From Candidatus Methanomethylophilaceae archaeon (GTDB taxonomy: Archaea; Thermoplasmatota; Thermoplasmata; Methanomassiliicoccales; Methanomethylophilaceae): a stretch of DNA of 16,761 nt. Positions 6,426 to 13,555 of this stretch are shown here, piece by piece. The notes under the pieces were generated by a model that was given only the letters and a program-made list of their open reading frames with translations, was not told the origin of the DNA and searched no databases. The translations under genes and the position numbers were made by a program. The stretch lies in assembly GCA_016296195.1 (NCBI GenBank), contig JAEDJU010000016.1, forward strand, positions 1-16,761, written 5' to 3'. Position 1 is the first letter of the stretch; each line of letters starts with the position of its first letter.

Positions 6426-7291
6426 GGGTATCCGCTTTCTGTCCGGGGCACGTTTCGTGCATATTCGAGCCATCCGTCACCTTCAACCCGCTCAGCACCG
6501 GGTCCAGGGGGATGGGAATCAGACTCAGCCTCGGCTCCACGGCCACCGTGGAGGAGAGGGATGATGATATGGTAAACATCTTCATCGATGGATCCAGCTC
6601 ATCCGCACACATTACCAGGATGACCGTGAACATGATCGCCCCCGGGAGGGGTTTCGACATATGGATAGAGAACGATCTGCCGATGAGTCAGGGGTTCGGT
6701 ACTAGTGCATCCGGGGCCCTCGCATCCGGTATCGCCGTGGCATCCCTCGTCGGGGTCTCCCGTACCAAGGCGTTCGAGGCCGCACATATGGCCGAGGTCA
6801 AGGGCGGAGGCGGGATGGGGGATGTCTCGGCCATCGTCGCCGGATTGGACGTCCCGGTCAGGACCCGTGCCGGATTCCCGCCGAGAGGTCTCGTCGAGAA
6901 CGCCGACATGAAGTTCCCCACACTAACTTTGGCGGTCCTGGGGCCGAAGATGGTCACCGAGGGGATACTGGGGGACAACATCACCGTCAACAGGATACGT
7001 GATTCAGGCCATTCGACCCTGAACTCGTTCCTGGAGGATCCCAGCAGGGATATGTTCTTCCGTATGTCCAACCGCTTCTCATCGGAGATAGGTCTGGAGA
7101 GCCCCTCGGTCAGGAAGGCCATAATGCGCCTGAATGCCGACGGTTACAATGCGGGCATGTGCATGCTCGGGAACAGCATCTTCACGGATGCCCCCATAGA
7201 GAAGGTGCGCTCCCTGCTGGGGAGGGGGAACGTGCGTGCGTTCTCGTGCTCCTCCAGTGGAAGGGAGATCAAGGTCACTCAAAGAGTGTGA
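6422..7291 (+). CDS. Pantoate kinase (GHMP family, archaeal CoA route)
   Basis: In archaea pantoate is phosphorylated before condensation with beta-alanine, the reverse of the bacterial order, and this GHMP kinase family (COG1829) does the first step. The 289 residues show FCPGHVSCIFEP at 6-17, the nucleotide loop PMSQGFGTSASGAL at 87-100 and HMAEVKGGGGMGDVSA at 122-137, with the usual GHMP C-terminal domain. The gene overlaps coaBC by four bases, which strongly supports a CoA role. The partner phosphopantothenate synthetase is not in the window. Its 3' end overlaps the convergent DUF357 gene by 17 bases. A different GHMP kinase cannot be excluded on sequence alone, but the coaBC linkage makes pantoate kinase much the best call. 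Confidence 0.9.
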   Translation: MRVSAFCPGHVSCIFEPSVTFNPLSTGSRGMGIRLSLGSTATVEERDDDMVNIFIDGSSSSAHITRMTVNMIAPGRGFDIWIENDLPMSQGFGTSASGALASGIAVASLVGVSRTKAFEAAHMAEVKGGGGMGDVSAIVAGLDVPVRTRAGFPPRGLVENADMKFPTLTLAVLGPKMVTEGILGDNITVNRIRDSGHSTLNSFLEDPSRDMFFRMSNRFSSEIGLESPSVRKAIMRLNADGYNAGMCMLGNSIFTDAPIEKVRSLLGRGNVRAFSCSSSGREIKVTQRV

Positions 7292-7577
7292 ACAGGACAT
7301 CGTCCCCGTCCACATCGAAGAGACCTATCCTGGCACCGCAATCCAGCCACGCATGGGCGTAGTTGACGGCAGCGAATGCGGTCACTATGTCCCCGCACTC
7401 CCTGAAGTGCTTGGCATCGGAGTAGTAGCAGTTGGCCATCTCGAGGAAGCTGTCCGCCAGACGCCTGTTGTACGATTTCGCGGGTGCCGCGATGCGTATC
7501 TTGGCAAGTGCCCTGGCGGTTATGTCCAGGTATTTCTCTATCCTCTCCTCGGTGACTACGTCGATCCTCTCGGTCAT
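7275..7577 (-). CDS. DUF357 family archaeal protein
   Basis: This small helical protein matches archaeal DUF357, with no known biochemical role. Recognisable parts are ERIEKYLDITARALAKI near the N-terminus and SFLEMANCYYSDAKHF followed by AVNYAHAWLDCGARIGLFDV, typical of the family. The open frame extends to an ATG at 7622, with others at 7595 and 7577. I chose 7577 (100 residues) because a GGAGGT Shine-Dalgarno match sits three bases before it, the family homology begins there, and a TATA-like box at 7634-7644 would start transcription near 7612, downstream of the 7622 ATG. The 3' end overlaps the pantoate kinase gene by 17 bases. It is divergent from prs. Confidence 0.85.
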   Translation of the reverse strand: MTERIDVVTEERIEKYLDITARALAKIRIAAPAKSYNRRLADSFLEMANCYYSDAKHFRECGDIVTAFAAVNYAHAWLDCGARIGLFDVDGDDVLFTLFE

Positions 7578-7633
7578 GGTACCTCCACCGTCCATGGGGT
7601 AGATTGATATGTCGGTCCGCATCCGCTGACAAT

Positions 7634-7644
7634 GTTTTTAATGG
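7634..7644. promoter_or_regulatory. Shared AT-rich core of the prs and DUF357 promoters
   Basis: GTTTTTAATGG is the only AT-rich block between the divergent genes. On the plus strand its centre is about 25 bases before ATG 7664 of prs, giving a leaderless transcript. On the minus strand (CCATTAAAAAC) it would start a DUF357 transcript near 7612, leaving a leader of about 35 bases that includes GGAGGT. Confidence 0.5.
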
Positions 7645-7663
7645 GGATGTGTTACGAGGAATC

Positions 7664-8521
7664 ATGATTATAGTAGGCGGGTCGTCATCCAGGGATCTGG
7701 CCAAGGAACTGGCCTCTGTCCTCGGATGCACGTACATTCAGGCAGCTTCCACAAGGTTCCCCGACGGTGAGTGCTACACAAGGATCGACAGCGAGAAGCT
7801 GGACGACGATGTAGTCATCGTACAGAACACGTATCCCAACGACAACCTCATCGAGATGTTCCTCCTGCAGGACGCGGTCCACAGGATGGGCGCCAAATCC
7901 GTCACCTTGGTGATCCCCTACTTCGGATACGCGAGGCAGGACAGGGTCTTCAAACCCGGAGAGCCCGAGTCCGCCAAGGTCATGTGCAACCACCTCAACA
8001 TGGGATGCGACAAGGTCATCACCATCGACATCCACAAGGAGGCCGTCCTGGAGCACTTCTCCTGCCCCCACGTCGACCTCAAGGCGGCATCCGTCATCGC
8101 CGACTACTTCAAGGACAGCAAGATCGACCTCGTCCTCTCCCCCGATATCGGTGCCGCGGGACGTGCCAAGGACGTCGGAGAGAGGCTCGGAGTGGAGTAC
8201 GACCACCTCGAGAAGACCCGTCTCTCCGGAGTGGATGTGCGCATCGCCCCTGCCAAGATGGACTGTACCGGCAAGAGGGTCCTCATCGTGGATGACATGA
8301 TCTCCACCGGAGGAACCATCATCGCCGCTGCCCAGGCCCTGAAGGATGCCGGTGCCGTCAGCGTCTCCGTCGCATGCACCCACGGTGTCTTCGTCAACAA
8401 CGCCCTCGAGAGGCTCACCGGCAGCTTCCTGGACAACGTCCTGTGCTGCAACACCCTGGACAACGAGGTCTCCCACATCTCCGTGGCAGGTATAATCGCC
8501 GATGCGGTCAGGAAGGGATGA
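7664..8521 (+). CDS. prs: Ribose-phosphate pyrophosphokinase (PRPP synthetase)
   Basis: It makes PRPP from ribose 5-phosphate and ATP for nucleotide, histidine and tryptophan synthesis. From ATG 7664 the protein has 285 residues, the usual archaeal length. Recognisable are RFPDGECYTRID (31-42), the ATP-binding YARQDRVFKPGE (89-100), TIDIHKEAVLEHF (120-132), the flexible catalytic loop EKTRLSG with Lys184, and the PRPP loop VLIVDDMISTGGTI (206-219). An in-frame ATG at 7604 would add 20 residues that look unrelated and would start upstream of the TATA-like box at 7634-7644, so 7664 is preferred. Only three bases separate it from proS, so the two form an operon. Confidence 0.96.
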   Translation: MIIVGGSSSRDLAKELASVLGCTYIQAASTRFPDGECYTRIDSEKLDDDVVIVQNTYPNDNLIEMFLLQDAVHRMGAKSVTLVIPYFGYARQDRVFKPGEPESAKVMCNHLNMGCDKVITIDIHKEAVLEHFSCPHVDLKAASVIADYFKDSKIDLVLSPDIGAAGRAKDVGERLGVEYDHLEKTRLSGVDVRIAPAKMDCTGKRVLIVDDMISTGGTIIAAAQALKDAGAVSVSVACTHGVFVNNALERLTGSFLDNVLCCNTLDNEVSHISVAGIIADAVRKG

Positions 8522-8524
8522 GAT

Positions 8525-9928
8525 ATGTCGATGAAAGAGGACAACTTCGCGGACTGGTATCTGGACATCGTCGAGAAGGCCGGTCTCTCCGACAAGAGAT
8601 ACCCCATCAAGGGAATGAACGTCTGGACCCCCTACGGATGGAAGATCATGAGGCAGATCGACACCTACATCCGCGAGGAGTTCGACGCCACCGAGCACGA
8701 TGAGGTCTGCTTCCCCCTGATGATCCCCGAGGACCAGTTCGCCAAGGAGAAGGACCACATCAAGGGATTCGACGAGGAGGTCTACTGGGTCACCCACGCC
8801 GGACTCAACGAGCTCGATGTCAGGCTCGTCGTCAGGCCCACCTCCGAGACCGCCATGTACCCCATGTTCTCCCTGTGGATCAGGTCGCACCAGGACCTTC
8901 CCCTGAAGACATACCAGATCGTCAACACGTTCCGTTACGAGACAAAGCAGACCCGTCCGTTCATCAGGGTCCGTGAGATCCACTTCTTCGAGTCCCACAC
9001 CTGCCACGTGTCCGAGGAGGATGCCCAGGACCAGATCGAGGAGGACATCCAGATCCTCGAGAGGATCGCCAAGAAGATCTGTCTCCCCTACACCCTGCTC
9101 ATCAGAACCGAGTGGGACAAGTTCCCTGGAGCACACTACACCGTAGGTATCGACACGTCCATGCCCAACGGAAGGACCCTCCAGATGGGATCGATCCACC
9201 ACTACAGGACCAACTTCTCCATACCCTACGAGATCACGTACGAGGATGAGAACGGGGAGCACAAGCACGTCCACCAGACAACCTTCGGAATGAGCGAGCG
9301 TCTCGTCGGAGCCCTCATCGGTGTCCATGGAGACGACCAGGGACTCGTCATGCCTCCGGGAATCGCACCCTTCCAGGTCGTCATCATCCCCATCCTCTCC
9401 AAGAAGAACACCGAGCAGGTCGCCGAGGCCGCCAAGTCCCTGGCCAGGATCCTCGCCGATGCCGGAATCAGGGTCAAGCTCGACGACCGTGATGCCCGTC
9501 CCGGCAGCAAGTACTACGACTGGGAGATCAAGGGTGTGCCCCTCCGTCTGGAGATCGGTGCCCGTGACATGGAGAACGGTGTGGTCGCATTCGCCAGGAG
9601 GGACAACGGCGAGAAAGGATCCATCTCCGCAGAGGATGTGGTCCCCGGCGTCAGGATGATCCTCGACGACATCTCCGAGAGCATGCTCGCAAGGGCACAG
9701 GAGGTCCAGAGGTCCCGTATCCAGGACATCGACTCCCTCGAGGATATCCCCCAGGACAAGATCCTCAGGTTCGGATGGTGCGGATGCCCCGAGTGCGGTC
9801 ACAAGTTCGAGGACACCTACGATTTCAAGATCCTCGGAACACCCTACCACCCCGAGAAGTTCGAGGGCAAGTGCATCATCTGTGGCAAGCCCGTGGACAA
9901 GCCCGCATACGCCGCTCACACGATGTGA
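8525..9928 (+). CDS. proS: Prolyl-tRNA synthetase, archaeal/eukaryal type
   Basis: This class II synthetase charges tRNA-Pro. Its 467 residues lack the bacterial INS editing domain. They show VVRPTSETAMYPMF, motif 2 FRYETKQTRPFIRVREIHFF, HQTTFGMSERLVGALIGVHG (motif 3 region), an anticodon-binding domain from about 285 (APFQVVIIPILSKKN), and a C-terminal zinc domain with C421PEC424 and C450IIC453. The chain ends in AAHTM, whereas the Thermus thermophilus homologue ends in a tyrosine near the active site. Codon choice is strongly biased, as in highly expressed genes. It is second in the operon after prs and is followed by a hairpin terminator. A 763-codon antisense frame across prs and proS is a shadow. 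Confidence 0.97.
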   Translation: MSMKEDNFADWYLDIVEKAGLSDKRYPIKGMNVWTPYGWKIMRQIDTYIREEFDATEHDEVCFPLMIPEDQFAKEKDHIKGFDEEVYWVTHAGLNELDVRLVVRPTSETAMYPMFSLWIRSHQDLPLKTYQIVNTFRYETKQTRPFIRVREIHFFESHTCHVSEEDAQDQIEEDIQILERIAKKICLPYTLLIRTEWDKFPGAHYTVGIDTSMPNGRTLQMGSIHHYRTNFSIPYEITYEDENGEHKHVHQTTFGMSERLVGALIGVHGDDQGLVMPPGIAPFQVVIIPILSKKNTEQVAEAAKSLARILADAGIRVKLDDRDARPGSKYYDWEIKGVPLRLEIGARDMENGVVAFARRDNGEKGSISAEDVVPGVRMILDDISESMLARAQEVQRSRIQDIDSLEDIPQDKILRFGWCGCPECGHKFEDTYDFKILGTPYHPEKFEGKCIICGKPVDKPAYAAHTM

Positions 9929-9944
9929 GACGGGTGAAACATCA

Positions 9945-9980
9945 GGGGAGGGGAGGATTCCTCCACCCCTCCCCATTTTT
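9945..9980 (+). terminator. Hairpin plus T-tract terminator of the prs-proS operon
   Basis: GGGGAGGGG at 9945-9953 pairs perfectly with CCCCTCCCC at 9966-9974, and ATTTTT follows at once. The structure lies 17 bases after the proS stop and ahead of the convergent DUF1638 gene. On the minus strand no T-tract follows the stem, so it should act mainly on the plus strand. Confidence 0.75.
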
Positions 9981-9998
9981 CATTACAATGATTGAAGG

Positions 9999-10811
9999 TC
10001 ACTGGGGGAGCAGTGCCTTCGCATCCGCGTACAGTTTCTTCGCAGGTCCCAGGTCCGCGTAGTCCGGTGATGCCTGCAGAATGTTGAAGTGCATGTAGTC
10101 GGCGAACTCCTTGGTGGCGTCGTCGAACTCCTTCCTGTCCTCCAGTCCGGTGTCGATCTGGACGACCGACTTGTATCCGCACAGTTCGAGGATCTCCTTG
10201 AGGCTCTCCTTCGTGTCCCTCCTCCTGTCCGCACCCTTCATCATATCCGATGCGGCGAGGAAGTCAACCCAGTTGGTGGCCACTGCGGGTGTGAAGAGCA
10301 TGACTCCGGTGAACTCCTTGATCAGTCTCTGGTATCCGCACAGTCCTCCGACCGCCACTCCGACGCAATCATCGCAGACCCTTCCTTCCTTGTCCTTGAA
10401 CATGACAGCCGGATACGACAGGTGCTCCGATGCCCATTTGGATATGTCCCAACCGTAGTTACCGCACATACCGTAGTAGAGTCCGACGGCGTCCACCCTT
10501 CCCTGGAGCATCACCATGTCATCTTCGATGGTCTTCATCAGGTCCTTCGGTTCGGCATGGAGGCCCAGGTCCATCATCTTGATGGCCACGCTGAAGCGGC
10601 TCCTGTCGATGTCGGAGTTGCAGTTCATGAAATCCCACTCGTCCATGACCTTGTAGGGGACCCCCTTCTGGTCCATCTTCCTCCTCAGACTCCCGTTGGG
10701 CGGTGTGTCCAGGACGTAGATGTCCTTCTCCTCGTCATCGTTCGAGAGGCTGTAGATTAGTTCATCCTCCAGCATGGGGCATGCGATGATCCCGAGTATT
10801 CCATGTGTCAT
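9999..10811 (-). CDS. DUF1638 family protein
   Basis: From ATG 10811 the protein has 270 residues and matches DUF1638 throughout. It shows IIACPMLEDELIYSL, YVLDTPPNGSLRRKM, LHAEPKDLM, GRVDAVGLYYGMCGNYGWDI, GRVCDDCVGVAVGGLCGYQR and VVQIDTGLEDRKEFDDATKEF. Conserved cysteines in ACPMLE, GMCGN, CDDC and GLCGY suggest metal or cofactor binding, but this is inference. I know the family mainly from methanogens and other corrinoid-methyltransferase users, sometimes near methylamine genes; none is present here. The frame extends upstream to 10964, but those 51 residues overlap the divergent gene and look unrelated. A TATA-like box centred 27 bases upstream supports the shorter start. Confidence 0.85.
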   Translation of the reverse strand: MTHGILGIIACPMLEDELIYSLSNDDEEKDIYVLDTPPNGSLRRKMDQKGVPYKVMDEWDFMNCNSDIDRSRFSVAIKMMDLGLHAEPKDLMKTIEDDMVMLQGRVDAVGLYYGMCGNYGWDISKWASEHLSYPAVMFKDKEGRVCDDCVGVAVGGLCGYQRLIKEFTGVMLFTPAVATNWVDFLAASDMMKGADRRRDTKESLKEILELCGYKSVVQIDTGLEDRKEFDDATKEFADYMHFNILQASPDYADLGPAKKLYADAKALLPQ

Positions 10812-10833
10812 GTTAGTATGATTATCCGACGGG

Positions 10834-10843
10834 TCTAATAAGG
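10834..10843. promoter_or_regulatory. Shared AT-rich core of the DUF1638 and pyrophosphatase-like promoters
   Basis: TCTAATAAGG reads CCTTATTAGA on the other strand. It is centred 27 bases before ATG 10811 of the minus gene and about 33 bases before ATG 10872 of the plus gene. No other AT-rich block of similar quality lies between the two starts. Confidence 0.45.
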
Positions 10844-10871
10844 AGGCAGTATCTCCAGTGATACCGATACC

Positions 10872-11234
10872 ATGGATCCCAACGGTTTCGGTTTCTGGGA
10901 GGCCCTGGACAGGCTTGTCGAGGGGAGCCGGGTGATAGTCGACAGGCCCAAGGGCAGCGGTCATCCCCGCTATCCTGGGTTCGTCTACGGTCTCGATTAC
11001 GGATACCTGGACGGTACCGTGTCCTCAGACGGGGAGGGCATAGATGTCTGGATCGGTACGATGGAGGCGGCCGTCCCCACAGCGGTCATCGTTACGGTCG
11101 ACCTCGTCCAGAGGGATTCCGAGATCAAGATACTCCTGGGATGCACCGATGAGGAGATCGATTACGTGTACGGCGTCCACAACGAGACCGATGACATGCG
11201 CGGTGCCCTCATCCGCCGTTTCACCCGTCTCTGA
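10872..11234 (+). CDS. Short inorganic pyrophosphatase-like protein
   Basis: This 120-residue protein carries the family I soluble pyrophosphatase core in reduced form. VIVDRPKGSGHPRYPG (21-36) and LDYGYLDGTVSSDGEGIDVWIG (41-62) contain the D-x-E-x-x-D-like signature. Full-length archaeal enzymes have about 170-180 residues, so this is one of the short relatives often annotated as inorganic pyrophosphatase. Whether it hydrolyses PPi or another diphosphate is unknown. It diverges from the DUF1638 gene across a shared promoter. The gap to trmI is 36 bases and contains a separate TATA box, so it may be transcribed alone. Confidence 0.82.
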   Translation: MDPNGFGFWEALDRLVEGSRVIVDRPKGSGHPRYPGFVYGLDYGYLDGTVSSDGEGIDVWIGTMEAAVPTAVIVTVDLVQRDSEIKILLGCTDEEIDYVYGVHNETDDMRGALIRRFTRL

Positions 11235-11240
11235 CGATTT

Positions 11241-11248
11241 CTTTATAG
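11241..11248 (+). promoter_or_regulatory. TATA box for trmI
   Basis: CTTTATAG is centred about 26 bases before ATG 11271, in the short gap after the pyrophosphatase-like gene, and would give a leaderless transcript. Confidence 0.6.
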
Positions 11249-11270
11249 CGAGTAGGATGTTCCGAGGTCC

Positions 11271-12050
11271 ATGGCATTCCTCGAGAACGAGATGATCTAT
11301 CTGGAAGACGCGAACGGCAAGAGAAGCTGGGTCAGGGTATCCTACGGCATGGTCAAGGTGCAGTCCCTGGGCGCGATAGACGGATCCCGTTTCAAGGACC
11401 TGGAGGAGGGTGATGTCATCACCATCGTCGGAAGGGAGTACACGGTGTTCCGTCCCGGCATCATGGAGCTCATGGAGTCTCTGGACAGGGGCGCTCAGGT
11501 CATCATCCCCAAGGATGCGGCCACCATCCTCCTCAAGTGTGATGTGAAATGCGGTGACACGATATTGGAGGTCGGGGCCGGTTCCGGTGGACTGACCACT
11601 GCACTCCTCCACGCGGTCGCACCCAACGGACATGTTCACACCCTGGAACTGAAGGCGGAGAACGCCCAGAGGGCCGGCAGGAACGTTGCGAGGACAGGTC
11701 TCGACAAGTACTGGTCCTATGAGATCGGGGATGCCAGGGAGATGCCCGTCAACATGGACGGGAAGGCGGATGCCCTCATCATGGACATGCCCGACCCCTG
11801 GCTCGCATTGGACAACCTGGAGCCCCATCTCCGCGACGGAGGAAGGCTGTGCGCCTACGTCCCCAACATGAACCAGGCCGAATCAATCGTCAACGCCCTC
11901 CGTGAGAGGGGATACGCCAACGTCCACGCCCTCGAGAACATGCAGCGCGGTCTGGAGGTCCATCCCGGAGGGGTGAGGCCCTCATTCGAGATGCTCGGAC
12001 ACACGGCATACCTCATCTTCGCCAGGAAGAGGTCCGGAAGGAAGGCGTGA
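11271..12050 (+). CDS. trmI: tRNA (adenine-N1)-methyltransferase, TrmI family
   Basis: This SAM-dependent enzyme makes m1A at position 58 of tRNA, and also at 57 in some archaea. The 259 residues comprise an N-terminal beta-domain (about 1-75, GDVITIVGREYTVFRP) and a Rossmann methyltransferase domain. The SAM loop EVGAGSGGLTTA begins at 100. The acidic TLELKAENAQRA strand follows, then MDMPDPW at 171-177 with the probable catalytic Asp, YVPNMNQ at 196-202, and the family-specific C-terminus VRPSFEMLGHTAYLIFARK. Archaeal members usually act as tetramers. The start follows the TATA box by the expected distance. The stop overlaps the transporter start as GTGA. Confidence 0.93.
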   Translation: MAFLENEMIYLEDANGKRSWVRVSYGMVKVQSLGAIDGSRFKDLEEGDVITIVGREYTVFRPGIMELMESLDRGAQVIIPKDAATILLKCDVKCGDTILEVGAGSGGLTTALLHAVAPNGHVHTLELKAENAQRAGRNVARTGLDKYWSYEIGDAREMPVNMDGKADALIMDMPDPWLALDNLEPHLRDGGRLCAYVPNMNQAESIVNALRERGYANVHALENMQRGLEVHPGGVRPSFEMLGHTAYLIFARKRSGRKA

Positions 12051-13237
12051 CCACGTCCGACGGATTCCGCTTCGACGGGAAGGCGGCCGCCATCCTGTCG
12101 ATCGGTCTGATAACCATACTCGCCGGCATGGCGGTCTCCCCGGCATTGGCCGGGATGAAGACGGCGTTCCCCGGTTACGACGATTCCATCATACAGCTGG
12201 TGCTGACCGTACCCGCACTGTGCGTGGTGCCCGGATGTCTCGTGTGCGATGCCCTCGTATCCAGGATGGGGAGCAGGACCACGCTCATCCTCGGTCTCGT
12301 CCTGTATCTCATCGGAGGCGTCCTGGCCGGTGTGATGCCGGATTTCACGCTCATGATCCTCATGAGGGCTATCCTCGGCATAGGCATCGGAATTCTGACG
12401 CCTCTTGCCCAGATACTCATCAGCGAGAACTACACGGGGGCGGTAAGGAACAGGCTGATCGGCATACCCGCATCGGCATCTTTCCTCACGGGTTTCCTTT
12501 CCGCATTCATAGTCGGGAACATCGCCGCATTCGATTGGCGCCTCACCTTCGCGGTCTACCTGGTGGGGATCCCCGAACTCCTGCTGGTCCTGAGGTACCT
12601 TCCGGAACACGGCTGTCCCGAGCGCAGGTCATCCGGAGGTTCATGGGATGCCCGCAACCGTGGTGCATGGGGACTTGTGCTCACGATGATGTTCGTGAAC
12701 ATCGCATTCTACACATTCTCCACATCCATAGCCCTCTTCATGAAATCGGAGGGCATGGGCGATGATGCCACGTCCGGTTACGTGGTGTCCCTGTTCATGT
12801 TGGCGGGCTTCATCTCGGGGCTGCTCTCGGCGAGGATGCGTGCGGGACTCGGATCCATGACCATACCCGTGGCATTGGGTCTGATGTCCTGCGGTTTCGC
12901 CGTCATGTCCGTCTCCGGCGGGGTGCCGGAGCTCATGGTCGCGGGGATACTCATAGGATGGGGAGACCTCATCGTGTACTCCGACCTGTTCGCCAGGATC
13001 CGTCTCTGCGCAAGGGACGGTGATGACGAGCGCACATGGATCACGGTGATGACCGCGGCCATGTTCGGGGGGCAGGCCATATCGGCCTCGGTGGTCTCCG
13101 CAGTGGCCTGGGTCCTGGGGATCACGGGTTACAGGGGGACATTCATCATGCTCGCGGCCCTCCTCATATCAGGTGCAGTCCTTTCCGTCGCCCTGTCCAT
13201 CCTCCGTAGGTGCCGTCCGGATCCCGTCACGGGATGA
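12047..13237 (+). CDS. MFS transporter, 12 predicted membrane segments
   Basis: This 396-residue membrane protein has two sets of hydrophobic segments joined by a polar loop near 190-205, the usual Major Facilitator Superfamily plan. The loop between segments 2 and 3 reads CDALVSRMGSRTTLILG, a form of the MFS motif A. Further helices include FTLMILMRAILGIGIGILTP and FTFAVYLVGIPELLLVL-like stretches. The substrate cannot be told; relatives are mostly efflux or sugar-like carriers. The start is GTG 12047, overlapping the trmI stop by four bases, so it is co-transcribed and probably translationally coupled with trmI. No functional link between the two is evident. The next 130 bases hold only the tRNA promoter. 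Confidence 0.88.
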   Translation: MTTSDGFRFDGKAAAILSIGLITILAGMAVSPALAGMKTAFPGYDDSIIQLVLTVPALCVVPGCLVCDALVSRMGSRTTLILGLVLYLIGGVLAGVMPDFTLMILMRAILGIGIGILTPLAQILISENYTGAVRNRLIGIPASASFLTGFLSAFIVGNIAAFDWRLTFAVYLVGIPELLLVLRYLPEHGCPERRSSGGSWDARNRGAWGLVLTMMFVNIAFYTFSTSIALFMKSEGMGDDATSGYVVSLFMLAGFISGLLSARMRAGLGSMTIPVALGLMSCGFAVMSVSGGVPELMVAGILIGWGDLIVYSDLFARIRLCARDGDDERTWITVMTAAMFGGQAISASVVSAVAWVLGITGYRGTFIMLAALLISGAVLSVALSILRRCRPDPVTG

Positions 13238-13315
13238 CGAGGTCATGCTGGATACGGGTGATTCCGGAACATCATCGGGTCAACGTATCCCATACGACCG
13301 AACGACCTGAACAAG

Positions 13316-13326
13316 CATTATATATG
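13316..13326 (+). promoter_or_regulatory. TATA box for tRNA-Lys(TTT)
   Basis: CATTATATATG is a strong archaeal TATA box. About 25 bases downstream, ATGC at 13345-13348 fits the initiator seen at archaeal stable RNA promoters, giving a leader of about 20 bases before the tRNA. Confidence 0.65.
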
Positions 13327-13367
13327 ATGACGGTTTCCACCACAATGCAAGCTTAAAAGCTATCCAT

Positions 13368-13441
13368 GGGCCTGTAGCTCAGCTAGGTAGAGCATCTGAC
13401 TTTTAATCAGGTGGTCAAGGGTTCGAATCCCTTCAGGCCCG
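13368..13441 (+). tRNA. tRNA-Lys (anticodon TTT)
   Basis: This 74-base cloverleaf has acceptor stem GGGCCTG/CAGGCCC, a D-arm identical to the other Lys tRNA, and anticodon stem TCTGA/TCAGG (one G-T pair) around the loop CTTTTAA with anticodon TTT. The T-arm contains GGGTTCGAATCCC, the discriminator is G, and CCA is encoded at 13442-13444. It reads AAA, and AAG by wobble. No intron is visible. It lies about 105 bases before rpoH with no clear terminator between them. Confidence 0.95.
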
Positions 13442-13555
13442 CCATGGACTTCATGAGCGATCGACGGCGGATCAAGTATGGGGGAAGGCGAACATTTGTC
13501 ATTTCTCTGAAAACCGTTTCCAGCTGACCGGGCTGGGCAAAAGTAGGTGACTCAC

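Noticed and set aside
7685..9976. 763-codon minus-strand open frame across prs and proS
   Set aside because: It lies antisense to two well-recognised enzymes, has a low-complexity Val/Leu/Gly/Asp composition, and results from the strong G/C third-position bias of these genes.
13221..13235. Small hairpin ATCCCG/CGGGAT over the transporter stop codon, and a 7-base inverted repeat at 13250-13290
   Set aside because: Neither is followed by a T-tract and both are short enough to occur by chance.
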